Positions 1-6,009 of a DNA stretch of 6,009 nucleotides are shown in pieces. The notes below the pieces were generated by a model. It saw only the letters and a list, made by a program, of their open reading frames with translations, was not told where the DNA came from and did no database searches. The translations under genes and the position numbers were made by a program. Each line of letters begins with the position of its first letter. The stretch's first letter is position 1. Source of the stretch: an uncultured Lachnospiraceae bacterium (GTDB lineage Bacteria; Bacillota_A; Clostridia; Lachnospirales; Lachnospiraceae); assembly GCA_946529195.1 (NCBI GenBank), contig CAMMZE010000074.1:1-6009 (forward strand), given 5' to 3'.

Positions 1-654
1 TACAATGTCACCTGGAACCGAAGGAAGCCCACGATCCAGGCCTTTGACAAGGGAACTGCGATCCGGTTCCGTTTTGCAGAGCCGGTGACCATACCAGATG
101 GAGCAGGATTGATGATTGGGGAAAGAACTGCGGAAGGGTATGGAGAAGCTTCCATCATCTGTTTTTCAGAGGAGAAGATGCCCTGGCTTGGCCCGATCAG
201 AGAGCCTGAAAAACAGTGCCTGACCAGACAGATAGACGCTTCTTCGGCATTTGCCTGCAAGCTGGCCGGGCCTCTTCTGGATGCTTTCCTCCGCAGGAAG
301 GCGGTAGATGCTGTGAGGGAAAAGGCGAATGCCTTTGGCCGGAAAAAAGGCATATATAAACCAACCGTCAGCAATATGATGCTCCTGACAAAAGAGTATG
401 ACAATATAGAAGATGTCAGAAAGGCCATAGAAGACAGATATGGCAAGAAAACAGGTACAAAACCGGAAAAAAAGGAAGCCGCCGAGGAGATCCTGCGGTC
501 TGTCAGCGATGCCCGGAGGCTGGAAGAGGACTTTGCCCGGGAGACCGGTATCTGCAATATGAACATGGACAAGGATGAAATGCAGATGAAATATCTGAGA
601 GAGTTCCTTACCCAGATGAAATACAGCATGAGGGGAGATGAGGGAGATGTCTAA
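1..654 (+). CDS. csx10: Csx10-like type III-D RAMP protein (Cas5/Cas11 end), 5'-truncated by the window
   Basis: The frame is open from base 1 to the TAA at 652-654, giving 217 visible residues. The GTG at 85 is an internal valine codon, not a start, because the reading frame continues upstream of it with sensible sequence. Visible residues 39-50 (IGERTAEGYGEA) match the C-terminal glycine-rich loop (GxRxxEGYG) of Cas5/Csx10-type RAMP proteins, which in the family contacts crRNA. After it, residues 70-217 are charged, lysine/glutamate-rich and apparently all helical. Canonical Csx10 need not have such a long tail, whereas the Cas7-Cas5-Cas11 fusion of type III-Dv complexes ends in a Cas11-like helical small subunit, so I infer the same here. 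No separate small-subunit gene lies in the window, which fits. The missing N-terminal part would decide whether a Cas7 domain is also fused. The gene overlaps the next by 8 bp. RAMP identity is well supported; the Csx10 and Cas11 assignments are moderate. Confidence 0.8.
   Translation, partial: YNVTWNRRKPTIQAFDKGTAIRFRFAEPVTIPDGAGLMIGERTAEGYGEASIICFSEEKMPWLGPIREPEKQCLTRQIDASSAFACKLAGPLLDAFLRRKAVDAVREKANAFGRKKGIYKPTVSNMMLLTKEYDNIEDVRKAIEDRYGKKTGTKPEKKEAAEEILRSVSDARRLEEDFARETGICNMNMDKDEMQMKYLREFLTQMKYSMRGDEGDV
631..637 (+). promoter_or_regulatory. Ribosome binding site deciding the start of the double-Cas7 gene
   Basis: AGGGGAG at 631-637 lies 9 nt before the ATG at 647 but directly touches the alternative in-frame ATG at 638. 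Normal spacing therefore favours 647. The site is inside the end of the preceding coding region, which points to translational coupling. Confidence 0.55.
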
Positions 655-1927
655 CAGAAGGATTCAAAAAAGAACCTATTATCAGATCCGGATCGCCCTG
701 GATTCCCCCATCAGCATCGGAAACGGCATTTCAGCCGATACAGATGCTGATGTAATCCGCAGCAGCAATGGAGACTGCTTCATACCAGGCACCTCACTGG
801 CCGGGGCGTTCCGCAATTATATATGTGCGGACAAAAAGACAAAGAGCATATTCGGATATTCGGATGGTTCAGAAGGAAGCATGAGCTCCGTATATATTTC
901 GGATCTGTATTTTGATCCGGAGAGTGTCTGCCTTTCCATCCGCGACCGGGTCAGTCTGGAGGAAGATAAAGGAGTCAACAACAAATTTGACCTGGAGATC
1001 ATAGAAACCGGTGCCAGTGGACTTCTTTCCATCGAGACAGTGCAGAGGGAAGGAGAAGCTGACCCTGATGAAGAAATCGATGAGATGATCCTGGCAGCGC
1101 ATGAAGGAGACATTCGTTTCGGAGCAATCAAAAACAGGGGATTTGGAAGAATAAAGGTCCTGTCGGTCCGCCGGTCAGTTTTCACAGCAGATAACAGAGA
1201 AGAATGGATCCGCTATCTTGCGGGGGATCCGGTGACTGGTGATGAGGAGCTTGCATTTGAAGAATGGAGCCGGAATAAATCCAGAAAAAAGGAACGTTTT
1301 GATATGTTTCAGGTGCCCCTGCATCTGACAGGCGGGATCAGCATACGCAGGTATTCTGCCCAGCCTGGAAAGGCTGACTTTGAACACATCACCAGCAATG
1401 GCAGGCCGGTTATACCCGGCACCAGCTGGAATGGCGCGATTCGGGCTGATGCCAGACAGATCCTCATAGAGTTGGGTTTGTCATCCGCAGACGCGCAGAT
1501 GCTGATCGAAAACTGGTTTGGAAAGGTCAAAGAAGGCAAAAAGGGAGCGGAGAGCAGTTCCTGCCAGTCCAGGATTGTTTTTGCAGAGAGCGTGATTACC
1601 GGGGCAAAGGTTCTGCCTATGACCCGAAATAATATCAATCGTTTCACAGGCGGGACCAAAGAAGGAGCCCTATATACAGAATTATCCTACGCAGATGGAG
1701 ATACAGTGCTGGAGTATATGATCGAGAAGAAGGAATCCCTTCGTCCTCTGAGAGGGTTGATGAAGCTGGTGGTGCGGGACATATGCGAAGGCATGCTTGC
1801 CATCGGCGGCCAGGTATCCGTCGGAAGGGGAATCTTCCGGGGCGATACCGGGAAATGGGATCCGGAGGATGAAGATCTGAAAGCCTTATTTGCTGAGATC
1901 AGGAGGATCAAAGATGGTAATCGGTAA
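647..1927 (+). CDS. cas7: Double Csm3-like Cas7 RAMP protein (Cas7-2x), type III-D backbone subunit
   Basis: This 426-residue protein carries two complete Csm3-like Cas7 RAMP domains in tandem. Each has the IPGTS...G..R motif (I46-R56 and from I256) and ends in a glycine-rich loop (residues about 158-169, FGAIKNRGFGR; and about 387-398, GGQVSVGRGIFR). The second half also has the NNINRFTGG segment (about 328-336), the R-x-D/R-x-T-G region typical of Cas7. Csm3 cleaves target RNA with an aspartate about 13-14 residues before IPG. At equivalent positions I see D33 (with D31 and D35) in the first half and D244 in the second, so both halves could be catalytic. Each domain would occupy one 6-nt segment of the crRNA-target duplex. 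The ATG at 647 is preferred over the in-frame ATG at 638 on ribosome binding site spacing. The gene overlaps both neighbours (8 and 14 bp). It matches the Cas7-2x subunit of III-Dv complexes in layout; the individual catalytic residues are inferred by motif spacing, not alignment. Confidence 0.9.
   Translation: MSNRRIQKRTYYQIRIALDSPISIGNGISADTDADVIRSSNGDCFIPGTSLAGAFRNYICADKKTKSIFGYSDGSEGSMSSVYISDLYFDPESVCLSIRDRVSLEEDKGVNNKFDLEIIETGASGLLSIETVQREGEADPDEEIDEMILAAHEGDIRFGAIKNRGFGRIKVLSVRRSVFTADNREEWIRYLAGDPVTGDEELAFEEWSRNKSRKKERFDMFQVPLHLTGGISIRRYSAQPGKADFEHITSNGRPVIPGTSWNGAIRADARQILIELGLSSADAQMLIENWFGKVKEGKKGAESSSCQSRIVFAESVITGAKVLPMTRNNINRFTGGTKEGALYTELSYADGDTVLEYMIEKKESLRPLRGLMKLVVRDICEGMLAIGGQVSVGRGIFRGDTGKWDPEDEDLKALFAEIRRIKDGNR
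1901..1906 (+). promoter_or_regulatory. Strong ribosome binding site for the Csx19-like gene
   Basis: AGGAGG at 1901-1906 lies 7 nt before the ATG at 1914. This fixes the start of the small gene at 1914 and argues against the upstream in-frame TTG at 1890. The site sits within the 3' end of the double-Cas7 gene. Confidence 0.8.
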
Positions 1928-2327
1928 ATTGACAAAGATAAAATCAGCGCCGGCTGCCGGTCAGCTGCTTGCATACACCAGAAAACAGGTGATCTGCAGA
2001 CCCTATTCTTCTATTGAAGAAGTGAAGAATGATCTGGAAGGGGAAGAGCTGCTGGAATTGCATATGTTTGATGACAATTGTGAATACAGGGCGATCATGA
2101 CAGAGAGCAGCAGGTATCCGGAAGGCATCATTGAGCATGTGGCTGATTTTGCCTATACGGGCAGCTGCGCCGCGGATAGCAGCAATAAAATTTATGGTGA
2201 TGTCTACAGAGAGGACTGTCAGCTGGAGCAAGGGCAGGGAATCCTGACTGTACTAAGCCATCTTCATTATGATGAAAACGGAATGATTCTTGTGGACGAT
2301 TACAGACTGGTGGCAGGAGGCAGATAA
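1914..2327 (+). CDS. csx19: Csx19-like type III-D accessory subunit
   Basis: A 137-residue soluble protein with no signal peptide or membrane segment. I assign it to the Csx19 (TIGR03984) type mainly from position: it lies between the double-Cas7 gene and the large RAMP gene, where III-D loci place csx19. Weak sequence resemblance agrees: a hydrophobic stretch leading into a E-x-H/R-x-F-D....E-Y-R pattern (residues 46-60, LLELHMFDDNCEYRA) and a C-terminal strand pattern ending in D-Y-R-L (residues 114-132). Csx19 is a structural component of III-Dv effector complexes; no catalytic residues are evident here. The start at ATG 1914 is set by AGGAGG 7 nt upstream. It overlaps the previous gene by 14 bp and is separated from the next by one base. 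The existence of the gene is secure. Its family name is moderate, and a divergent, unrelated small subunit cannot be excluded. Confidence 0.68.
   Translation: MVIGKLTKIKSAPAAGQLLAYTRKQVICRPYSSIEEVKNDLEGEELLELHMFDDNCEYRAIMTESSRYPEGIIEHVADFAYTGSCAADSSNKIYGDVYREDCQLEQGQGILTVLSHLHYDENGMILVDDYRLVAGGR
2315..2320 (+). promoter_or_regulatory. Strong ribosome binding site for the large RAMP gene
   Basis: AGGAGG at 2315-2320 lies 8 nt before the ATG at 2329 and overlaps the last codons of the Csx19-like gene. It supports the start at 2329 over the in-frame upstream start at 2290, which would add a non-conserved 13-residue leader. Confidence 0.8.
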
Positions 2328-2328
2328 G

Positions 2329-4491
2329 ATGGCAGATTTTATCAACCCGTATAATTTTTTCCCGCTTTCGGAGAATCCTCCAAAGAGAGGATACAGCAGG
2401 GGAGGAAGTCTGACAGGCGTCATCCGCTATACACTGAGAACGCGAACCCCGCTGATCATTCCTGATACCAGAAACGATCATGCTTTTGATGTCAGAGACG
2501 AAATGGGGAATCCGGCGGATCAGGAACACAGATCCTATGACTTTTTCTCTTATGACGAGGAAGGTCCTGCAAAGCCGGTCATTCCAGGCAGCCAGATCCG
2601 CGGCATGCTGCGGTCTTATTATGAGATCCTGACCAATTCCTGTATGTCTTTTGTAGACGATGAAGAAGTACTGAGCAAGAGGACCAATGAAGTGTTTAAG
2701 GCTGGTCTGCTCGAAAGAACAGGAGACGGCTCCTACCGCTTGTATTCGGCAAAGGACTGTCTGTACAGGGGCAGAGGAAACAAGAGGGAAGGATATCAGA
2801 GATTGTATGCTGACTCGAAACTGTCAGAGGGACAAAAGGTCTATTTTACCCTGATCCGCAGGGAAGGCAAGGATCAGACCGGCCGGTATATCAAGGCCAA
2901 ACCACTGGCAGAGAATGTGAAGAACTCTCCTTTTCCCGGAGCAGAGACAGGCTTTGTGATCAAGGGCGAAGCAGGCCCGGAATTTGATCAGAGAGGAAAA
3001 TACCGGGAAAAGCATAACATTCATATTTTCGTAAAAGGGGCGCTGCAGAAAGAACTGAGCAGGGAAGAACTTGCGACATTGACAACGGTTCTTCGGATCT
3101 ACAGGGAAAACGGAGCCTCCGGATACATGGAGTACAGCAGGGCCTGGAACCAGTTCCAGAAAGGTGCCGGGGAAGGCCTTTTCCCCGTTTACTACAGTCA
3201 GTACAATCATGATGCGAATATCATGTTTTCTCCGGCAAGTATCACCAGAGAAATCTATTCGACAAAACTCCGGCAGATTCTCAGAGATCACTGCTCTTGC
3301 AGCAAAGAGGGGCAGCTGTGCCCGGCCTGCGCATTGTTTGGCATGCTCAATACGAAAAGCAAAGCAGCTTCCAGATCCAGAGTAAGGGTGTCTGACCTGC
3401 GGGTCAAAAGCCCGGAAGAAGGGGGCAGCATGAATGACTGGGAGAACCTGTATGAGAAACCGGTGACTCTGCAGGCACTCAGCTCTCCGAAGCTCAATAA
3501 TATGGAATTTTATATCAGGCGGCCGGCGGATGCTCTCTTCTGGACCTATGATTATTATGTAGATGCAGGCGGCAATGTAAAAGCTTATCTGCCGGAGATC
3601 AACGGGCGGAAATTTTACTGGCACCAGCCGGACATGAAGCTGCAAAATGCCGCGCCGGATAAGCTGAACGCCACATTCAGACCTCTTAAGACAGGCATAG
3701 AGTTTACAGGGGAAGTATATTTTGACCAGATCAGCGAGGAGGAGCTATCCTATCTGGCCTTTGCAGTGAATGCAGGGGATGCGGGCGATGTCAAAGAGAA
3801 GAAACATTGCTATAAACTGGGACATGCGAAGCCTCTTGGATATGGAAGTATTGCCCTGCAGATCGACCAGGTTGAACTGCGCAAAATTGATCTGGATGAA
3901 GAAAAGGGAACCATATCCTATCAGATGCAGCCGTACGCTCCTCAGCTGCCGGCTGTGGATGAGCAGACCATGAAAAACTTTCATACCATGACAGATTTTG
4001 AAAAACTGAGAGGAAAAAAGGTCTCTTATCCGACAGATGGAAAGAATCCGGAGATTTTTAAATGGTTTGTAGCCAATCACGGGAGCAGAAAGGGAAATGG
4101 GATGCCCAATTCCCGACGGGACATGACCTTCCGGCAATACATGGAAGCCATGGAGCCCGAACTGAAGGAGACTAGTACCAGAGCGGTAAAGGTGCAGATA
4201 ACAAATAGCACTGCGGGAGGATCTGCTGTCTGGATTGCCAGATACAGTATCAGCCGTGCGCAAAGGGATTGCCTGCCCAAAACAGAAGGGAAACAGATCC
4301 GCTATGACCAGGTTTCCGAGTGGGCAACAAAAGAACTGCTGCAGCAGTATGCGGCAGCCTATGACACTGTATTGCTCCCGTCAAAGACACGATCGGATCT
4401 GACAGAGATCGCAAAAAGCTTGTTTGCGCATGTGATTAAGGCCAATATCGGAAGGGATGGGAAAGATGAGGGATGGACAGTCCTCCAGTAA
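2329..4491 (+). CDS. Large Cas7-type RAMP protein of the TIGR03986 kind (Cas7 with insertion)
   Basis: A 720-residue type III CRISPR RAMP protein. The N-terminus MADFINPYNFFPL is typical of the TIGR03986 family. It is followed by the Cas7 signature IPGSQIRGMLRSYYEILT (residues 85-102), whose 'RGMLRS..E' form is also family-like. D71 lies 14 residues before IPG, the spacing of the Csm3 target-cleaving aspartate, with D76 nearby. Residues about 110-300 form a long insert after the IPG helix. Residues 322-334 carry C-x-C-x6-C-x2-C (C322, C324, C331, C334) followed by ALFGM, a likely zinc-binding version of the CPACRLFG motif. The glycine-rich loop is at about 497-507 (LGHAKPLGYGS). The last 200 residues have no motif I recognise. 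In III-Dv complexes the equivalent 'Cas7-insertion' protein is one backbone subunit. It starts 1 bp after the Csx19-like stop and its last 26 bp overlap the effector gene. Family call is strong; catalytic status is inferred. Confidence 0.9.
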   Translation: MADFINPYNFFPLSENPPKRGYSRGGSLTGVIRYTLRTRTPLIIPDTRNDHAFDVRDEMGNPADQEHRSYDFFSYDEEGPAKPVIPGSQIRGMLRSYYEILTNSCMSFVDDEEVLSKRTNEVFKAGLLERTGDGSYRLYSAKDCLYRGRGNKREGYQRLYADSKLSEGQKVYFTLIRREGKDQTGRYIKAKPLAENVKNSPFPGAETGFVIKGEAGPEFDQRGKYREKHNIHIFVKGALQKELSREELATLTTVLRIYRENGASGYMEYSRAWNQFQKGAGEGLFPVYYSQYNHDANIMFSPASITREIYSTKLRQILRDHCSCSKEGQLCPACALFGMLNTKSKAASRSRVRVSDLRVKSPEEGGSMNDWENLYEKPVTLQALSSPKLNNMEFYIRRPADALFWTYDYYVDAGGNVKAYLPEINGRKFYWHQPDMKLQNAAPDKLNATFRPLKTGIEFTGEVYFDQISEEELSYLAFAVNAGDAGDVKEKKHCYKLGHAKPLGYGSIALQIDQVELRKIDLDEEKGTISYQMQPYAPQLPAVDEQTMKNFHTMTDFEKLRGKKVSYPTDGKNPEIFKWFVANHGSRKGNGMPNSRRDMTFRQYMEAMEPELKETSTRAVKVQITNSTAGGSAVWIARYSISRAQRDCLPKTEGKQIRYDQVSEWATKELLQQYAAAYDTVLLPSKTRSDLTEIAKSLFAHVIKANIGRDGKDEGWTVLQ
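4452..4456 (+). promoter_or_regulatory. Probable ribosome binding site of the CARF-TIR effector gene
   Basis: AAGGG at 4452-4456 lies 9 nt before the ATG at 4466 and directly adjoins the alternative in-frame ATG at 4457. Spacing favours 4466. The match is weaker than the AGGAGG sites of the upstream genes, which may lower effector translation. An in-frame TGA at 4433-4435 limits the start to downstream of that point. Confidence 0.45.
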
Positions 4492-6009
4492 ACATGTACT
4501 GGTGCTGGCAATAAGTATGTTTCCGCGTGCAGATGAACAGGGAATCGTCAACCTCAAAAAGACCATATATGAATACAGGCTCGGCGGGGATGCAGGCGGA
4601 GAAGGCCAGATCGAATACACTTGTGAAGGCTATTATCAGCTGGATCCGATTCCTCAGTTTATCAGGGAATACATGGAGGAATCCATAACGGATATCATCA
4701 TGCTGACGACAAAGGAGACTTCCCAGCAGGAAGGAAAGACTTATAAGGTCAGACCGTGTCCTGACACCACCGGTCAGATCTGGGAAGGAAAGGTCGTGGA
4801 CTACTTCCGGGAACGGATGCAGTATCTGCTTACAGACAAACAAGCCCCGGCGCAGATACCGGACTTTCATGAGATCCCGGTTGATCCCATGAAAGCCGCA
4901 GAAGCCCTGGAGAAGGTCATGGATAAAATCCGCACTCTTTATGAGCAGACAGACAAGACCGGAGAAAGCTGGCGGCTCTGGATTGACACGCACGGGGGCT
5001 TTCGGGATGTTTCGCTGGTCCTGACTTCCGCGGCAAGGTTCTTTGCGGTGGAGACCCAAAAAGAGCCCATAAAAACCGATGGCATTTTCAGCGTTCTCCA
5101 TTCCCAGGAGAAAGGCGTGAGGGATGTCATCGCAGACCAGACAGCCTTTTATTTTACAGAATCAGCTGACGCCATGCGGCAATTCCTGACATATGGGCAA
5201 TACCTGACCAGGAAATTTACCCCGCACATGGAAAACAATGCATTCGCATTTGTTAGTTACAGCCATGATCCGGGATATCTGACACATGTCAGAACACTCT
5301 TTACTGTTCTGGATGAAAATGCGATTCCCTTCTGGTTTGATGACCAGATACGGTATCTCGAGAACTGGAGGGGCCGTCTGGAAGAAAGAAATGCTTCTGC
5401 CAGTATATTCATAGGACTCCTCTCCACGCAGTATTTCCAATCTGTGGAATGCTGGAAGGAACTGATGCAGGCATTTCACCGGAATACAGAAGGACACTTT
5501 TTCCTTTTGGAGGAGAGGCTGAATATAACAGAAATCGTCCGGACAGCACTGCAGGATCCGGCAATAGCAGCAGTGGCAGGAGAAACACCTGCAGAGGAAA
5601 TCTGCAAGTACCTGGGAGCAGACAGGCAGTGTATACAATGGTACCGTTATATGCAGCAGGACCGGGGGATCCATGAAAGGAAGCTCTTAGAAGACGATGA
5701 TCTGGCTGAAGTAATCAGCAGCATTCAGAGATCTCTGAAGCAGGCAGATCAAGTAAGAAAAGAGCAGGGCAGGCCATTCGTAAATTTCTCCAACCATCCA
5801 TCGGAAGGATGGTCTCCGGATCAGCAAAAAGAAGCGCTGAGCATCGGAGATACCATAGTGGATGTGCCATTTCCCATGGTAGATCCACATGATTCCGATC
5901 AGGAGATACAATCACTTGCTCGAATATTTGCAGATCAGATCATTCACCTGCAGCCTGCAGCCGTGATGTGTCAGGGGGAGTTCACTCTGGCCTATAATGT
6001 GACAAAGAT
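4466..6009 (+). CDS. CARF-like (Csx2/TM1812 type) - TIR - third-domain effector, 3'-truncated by the window
   Basis: The frame is open from ATG 4466 to the window end (514 complete codons, no stop). Residues 9-250 look like a Csx2/TM1812-type CARF sensor: a first strand HVLVLAIS, a second strand ending in T (DIIMLTT, 76-82), then WIDTHGGFRD (172-181), a form of the DxTHG motif, and a FYFTES...FLTYG region (228-244). CARF domains bind cyclic oligoadenylates made by Cas10. Residues 258-345 are a TIR domain: FVSYSH (262-267), a BB-loop region with PFWFDDQI (288-295), W301, IGLLS (316-320), then S326..C329..E332. E332 sits where TIR NADases keep their catalytic glutamate. Residues 346-435 are a charged, helix-rich connector. 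From 438 a third domain begins: FVNFSNHPSEGW, Q453, DVPFPMVDP (466-474), a helix with SLA, then QGEFTLAY. It resembles small stand-alone proteins seen near type III loci. No membrane segments are visible. CARF-TIR proteins such as Cat1 degrade NAD+ on cyclic oligoadenylate binding, so I infer abortive-infection-like defence. ATG 4457 is an alternative start. Confidence 0.88.
   Translation, partial: MRDGQSSSKHVLVLAISMFPRADEQGIVNLKKTIYEYRLGGDAGGEGQIEYTCEGYYQLDPIPQFIREYMEESITDIIMLTTKETSQQEGKTYKVRPCPDTTGQIWEGKVVDYFRERMQYLLTDKQAPAQIPDFHEIPVDPMKAAEALEKVMDKIRTLYEQTDKTGESWRLWIDTHGGFRDVSLVLTSAARFFAVETQKEPIKTDGIFSVLHSQEKGVRDVIADQTAFYFTESADAMRQFLTYGQYLTRKFTPHMENNAFAFVSYSHDPGYLTHVRTLFTVLDENAIPFWFDDQIRYLENWRGRLEERNASASIFIGLLSTQYFQSVECWKELMQAFHRNTEGHFFLLEERLNITEIVRTALQDPAIAAVAGETPAEEICKYLGADRQCIQWYRYMQQDRGIHERKLLEDDDLAEVISSIQRSLKQADQVRKEQGRPFVNFSNHPSEGWSPDQQKEALSIGDTIVDVPFPMVDPHDSDQEIQSLARIFADQIIHLQPAAVMCQGEFTLAYNVTK

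Noticed and set aside
85..87. GTG at 85 as the start of a 189-residue gene
   Set aside because: The frame is open without a stop back to base 1, and the upstream residues continue the RAMP fold before the glycine-rich loop. The gene begins outside the window.
1890..1913. TTG 1890 as the start of the small Csx19-like gene
   Set aside because: ATG 1914 has AGGAGG 7 nt upstream, while the longer start lacks a good ribosome binding site and extends the overlap.
2290..2328. Start at 2290 for the large RAMP protein
   Set aside because: It adds a 13-residue leader unlike the family. ATG 2329 has AGGAGG at 8 nt and yields the family-like N-terminus.
2824..3645. 273-residue open frame on the - strand
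   Set aside because: It is fully antisense to the RAMP gene, which has clear motifs across this stretch. The translation shows no recognisable domain and looks like a shadow frame.
4436..5101. 221-residue open frame on the - strand
   Set aside because: It is antisense to the CARF-like part of the effector, where the + strand reads through the DTHG motif.
5162..5674. 170-residue open frame on the - strand, and a 75-residue + strand frame at 5449-5676
   Set aside because: Both lie over the TIR domain and connector, whose + strand motifs are intact. They lack domain features or plausible start signals.
1..6009. CRISPR array, tRNA/rRNA, insertion sequence or terminator
   Set aside because: No regularly spaced direct repeats, RNA-gene signatures, transposase frames or hairpin-plus-T-run signals were seen. 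Coding genes cover essentially the entire window.

Overview
The window (+ strand) is a dense run of five co-directional genes, the first and last cut by the window edges. It reads as the effector half of a type III CRISPR-Cas locus of subtype III-D, most like the III-D variant (III-Dv) in which Cas7, Cas5 and Cas11 subunits are fused. Intermediate GC, strong AGGAGG ribosome binding sites and the style of the proteins suggest a Firmicute, perhaps a gut Clostridia/Lachnospiraceae. That host guess is inference only.

Layout: (1) 1-654, the C-terminal end of a Csx10-like protein (Cas5-type glycine-rich loop followed by an all-helical, Cas11-like tail). (2) 647-1927, a protein with two Csm3-like Cas7 domains (Cas7-2x). 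(3) 1914-2327, a small Csx19-like protein. (4) 2329-4491, a large Cas7-type RAMP protein of the TIGR03986 kind (Cas7 with insertion), with a CxC-x6-CxxC cysteine cluster. (5) 4466-6009, an open-ended multidomain effector: a Csx2/TM1812-type CARF-like sensor with a DTHG motif, then a TIR domain, then a third small domain with an 'NFSNHPS...W...Q...PFP.V' signature. Its stop codon lies beyond the window.

Every junction is an overlap (8, 14 and 26 bp) or a 1-bp gap, so this is one translationally coupled operon with no room for internal promoters or terminators. Cas10, the start of the Csx10-like gene, any cas6/cas1/cas2 and the CRISPR array must lie outside.

Working model (established family knowledge plus inference): proteins 1-4 with an upstream Cas10 form a crRNA-guided RNA-targeting complex. 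Target binding makes Cas10 synthesise cyclic oligoadenylate. The CARF-like part of protein 5 senses it and switches on the TIR domain, probably an NAD+-consuming toxin. The third domain may be a second nucleotide-binding or ring-nuclease-like module that would limit the signal. This CARF-TIR-third-domain architecture is the most interesting item in the window.
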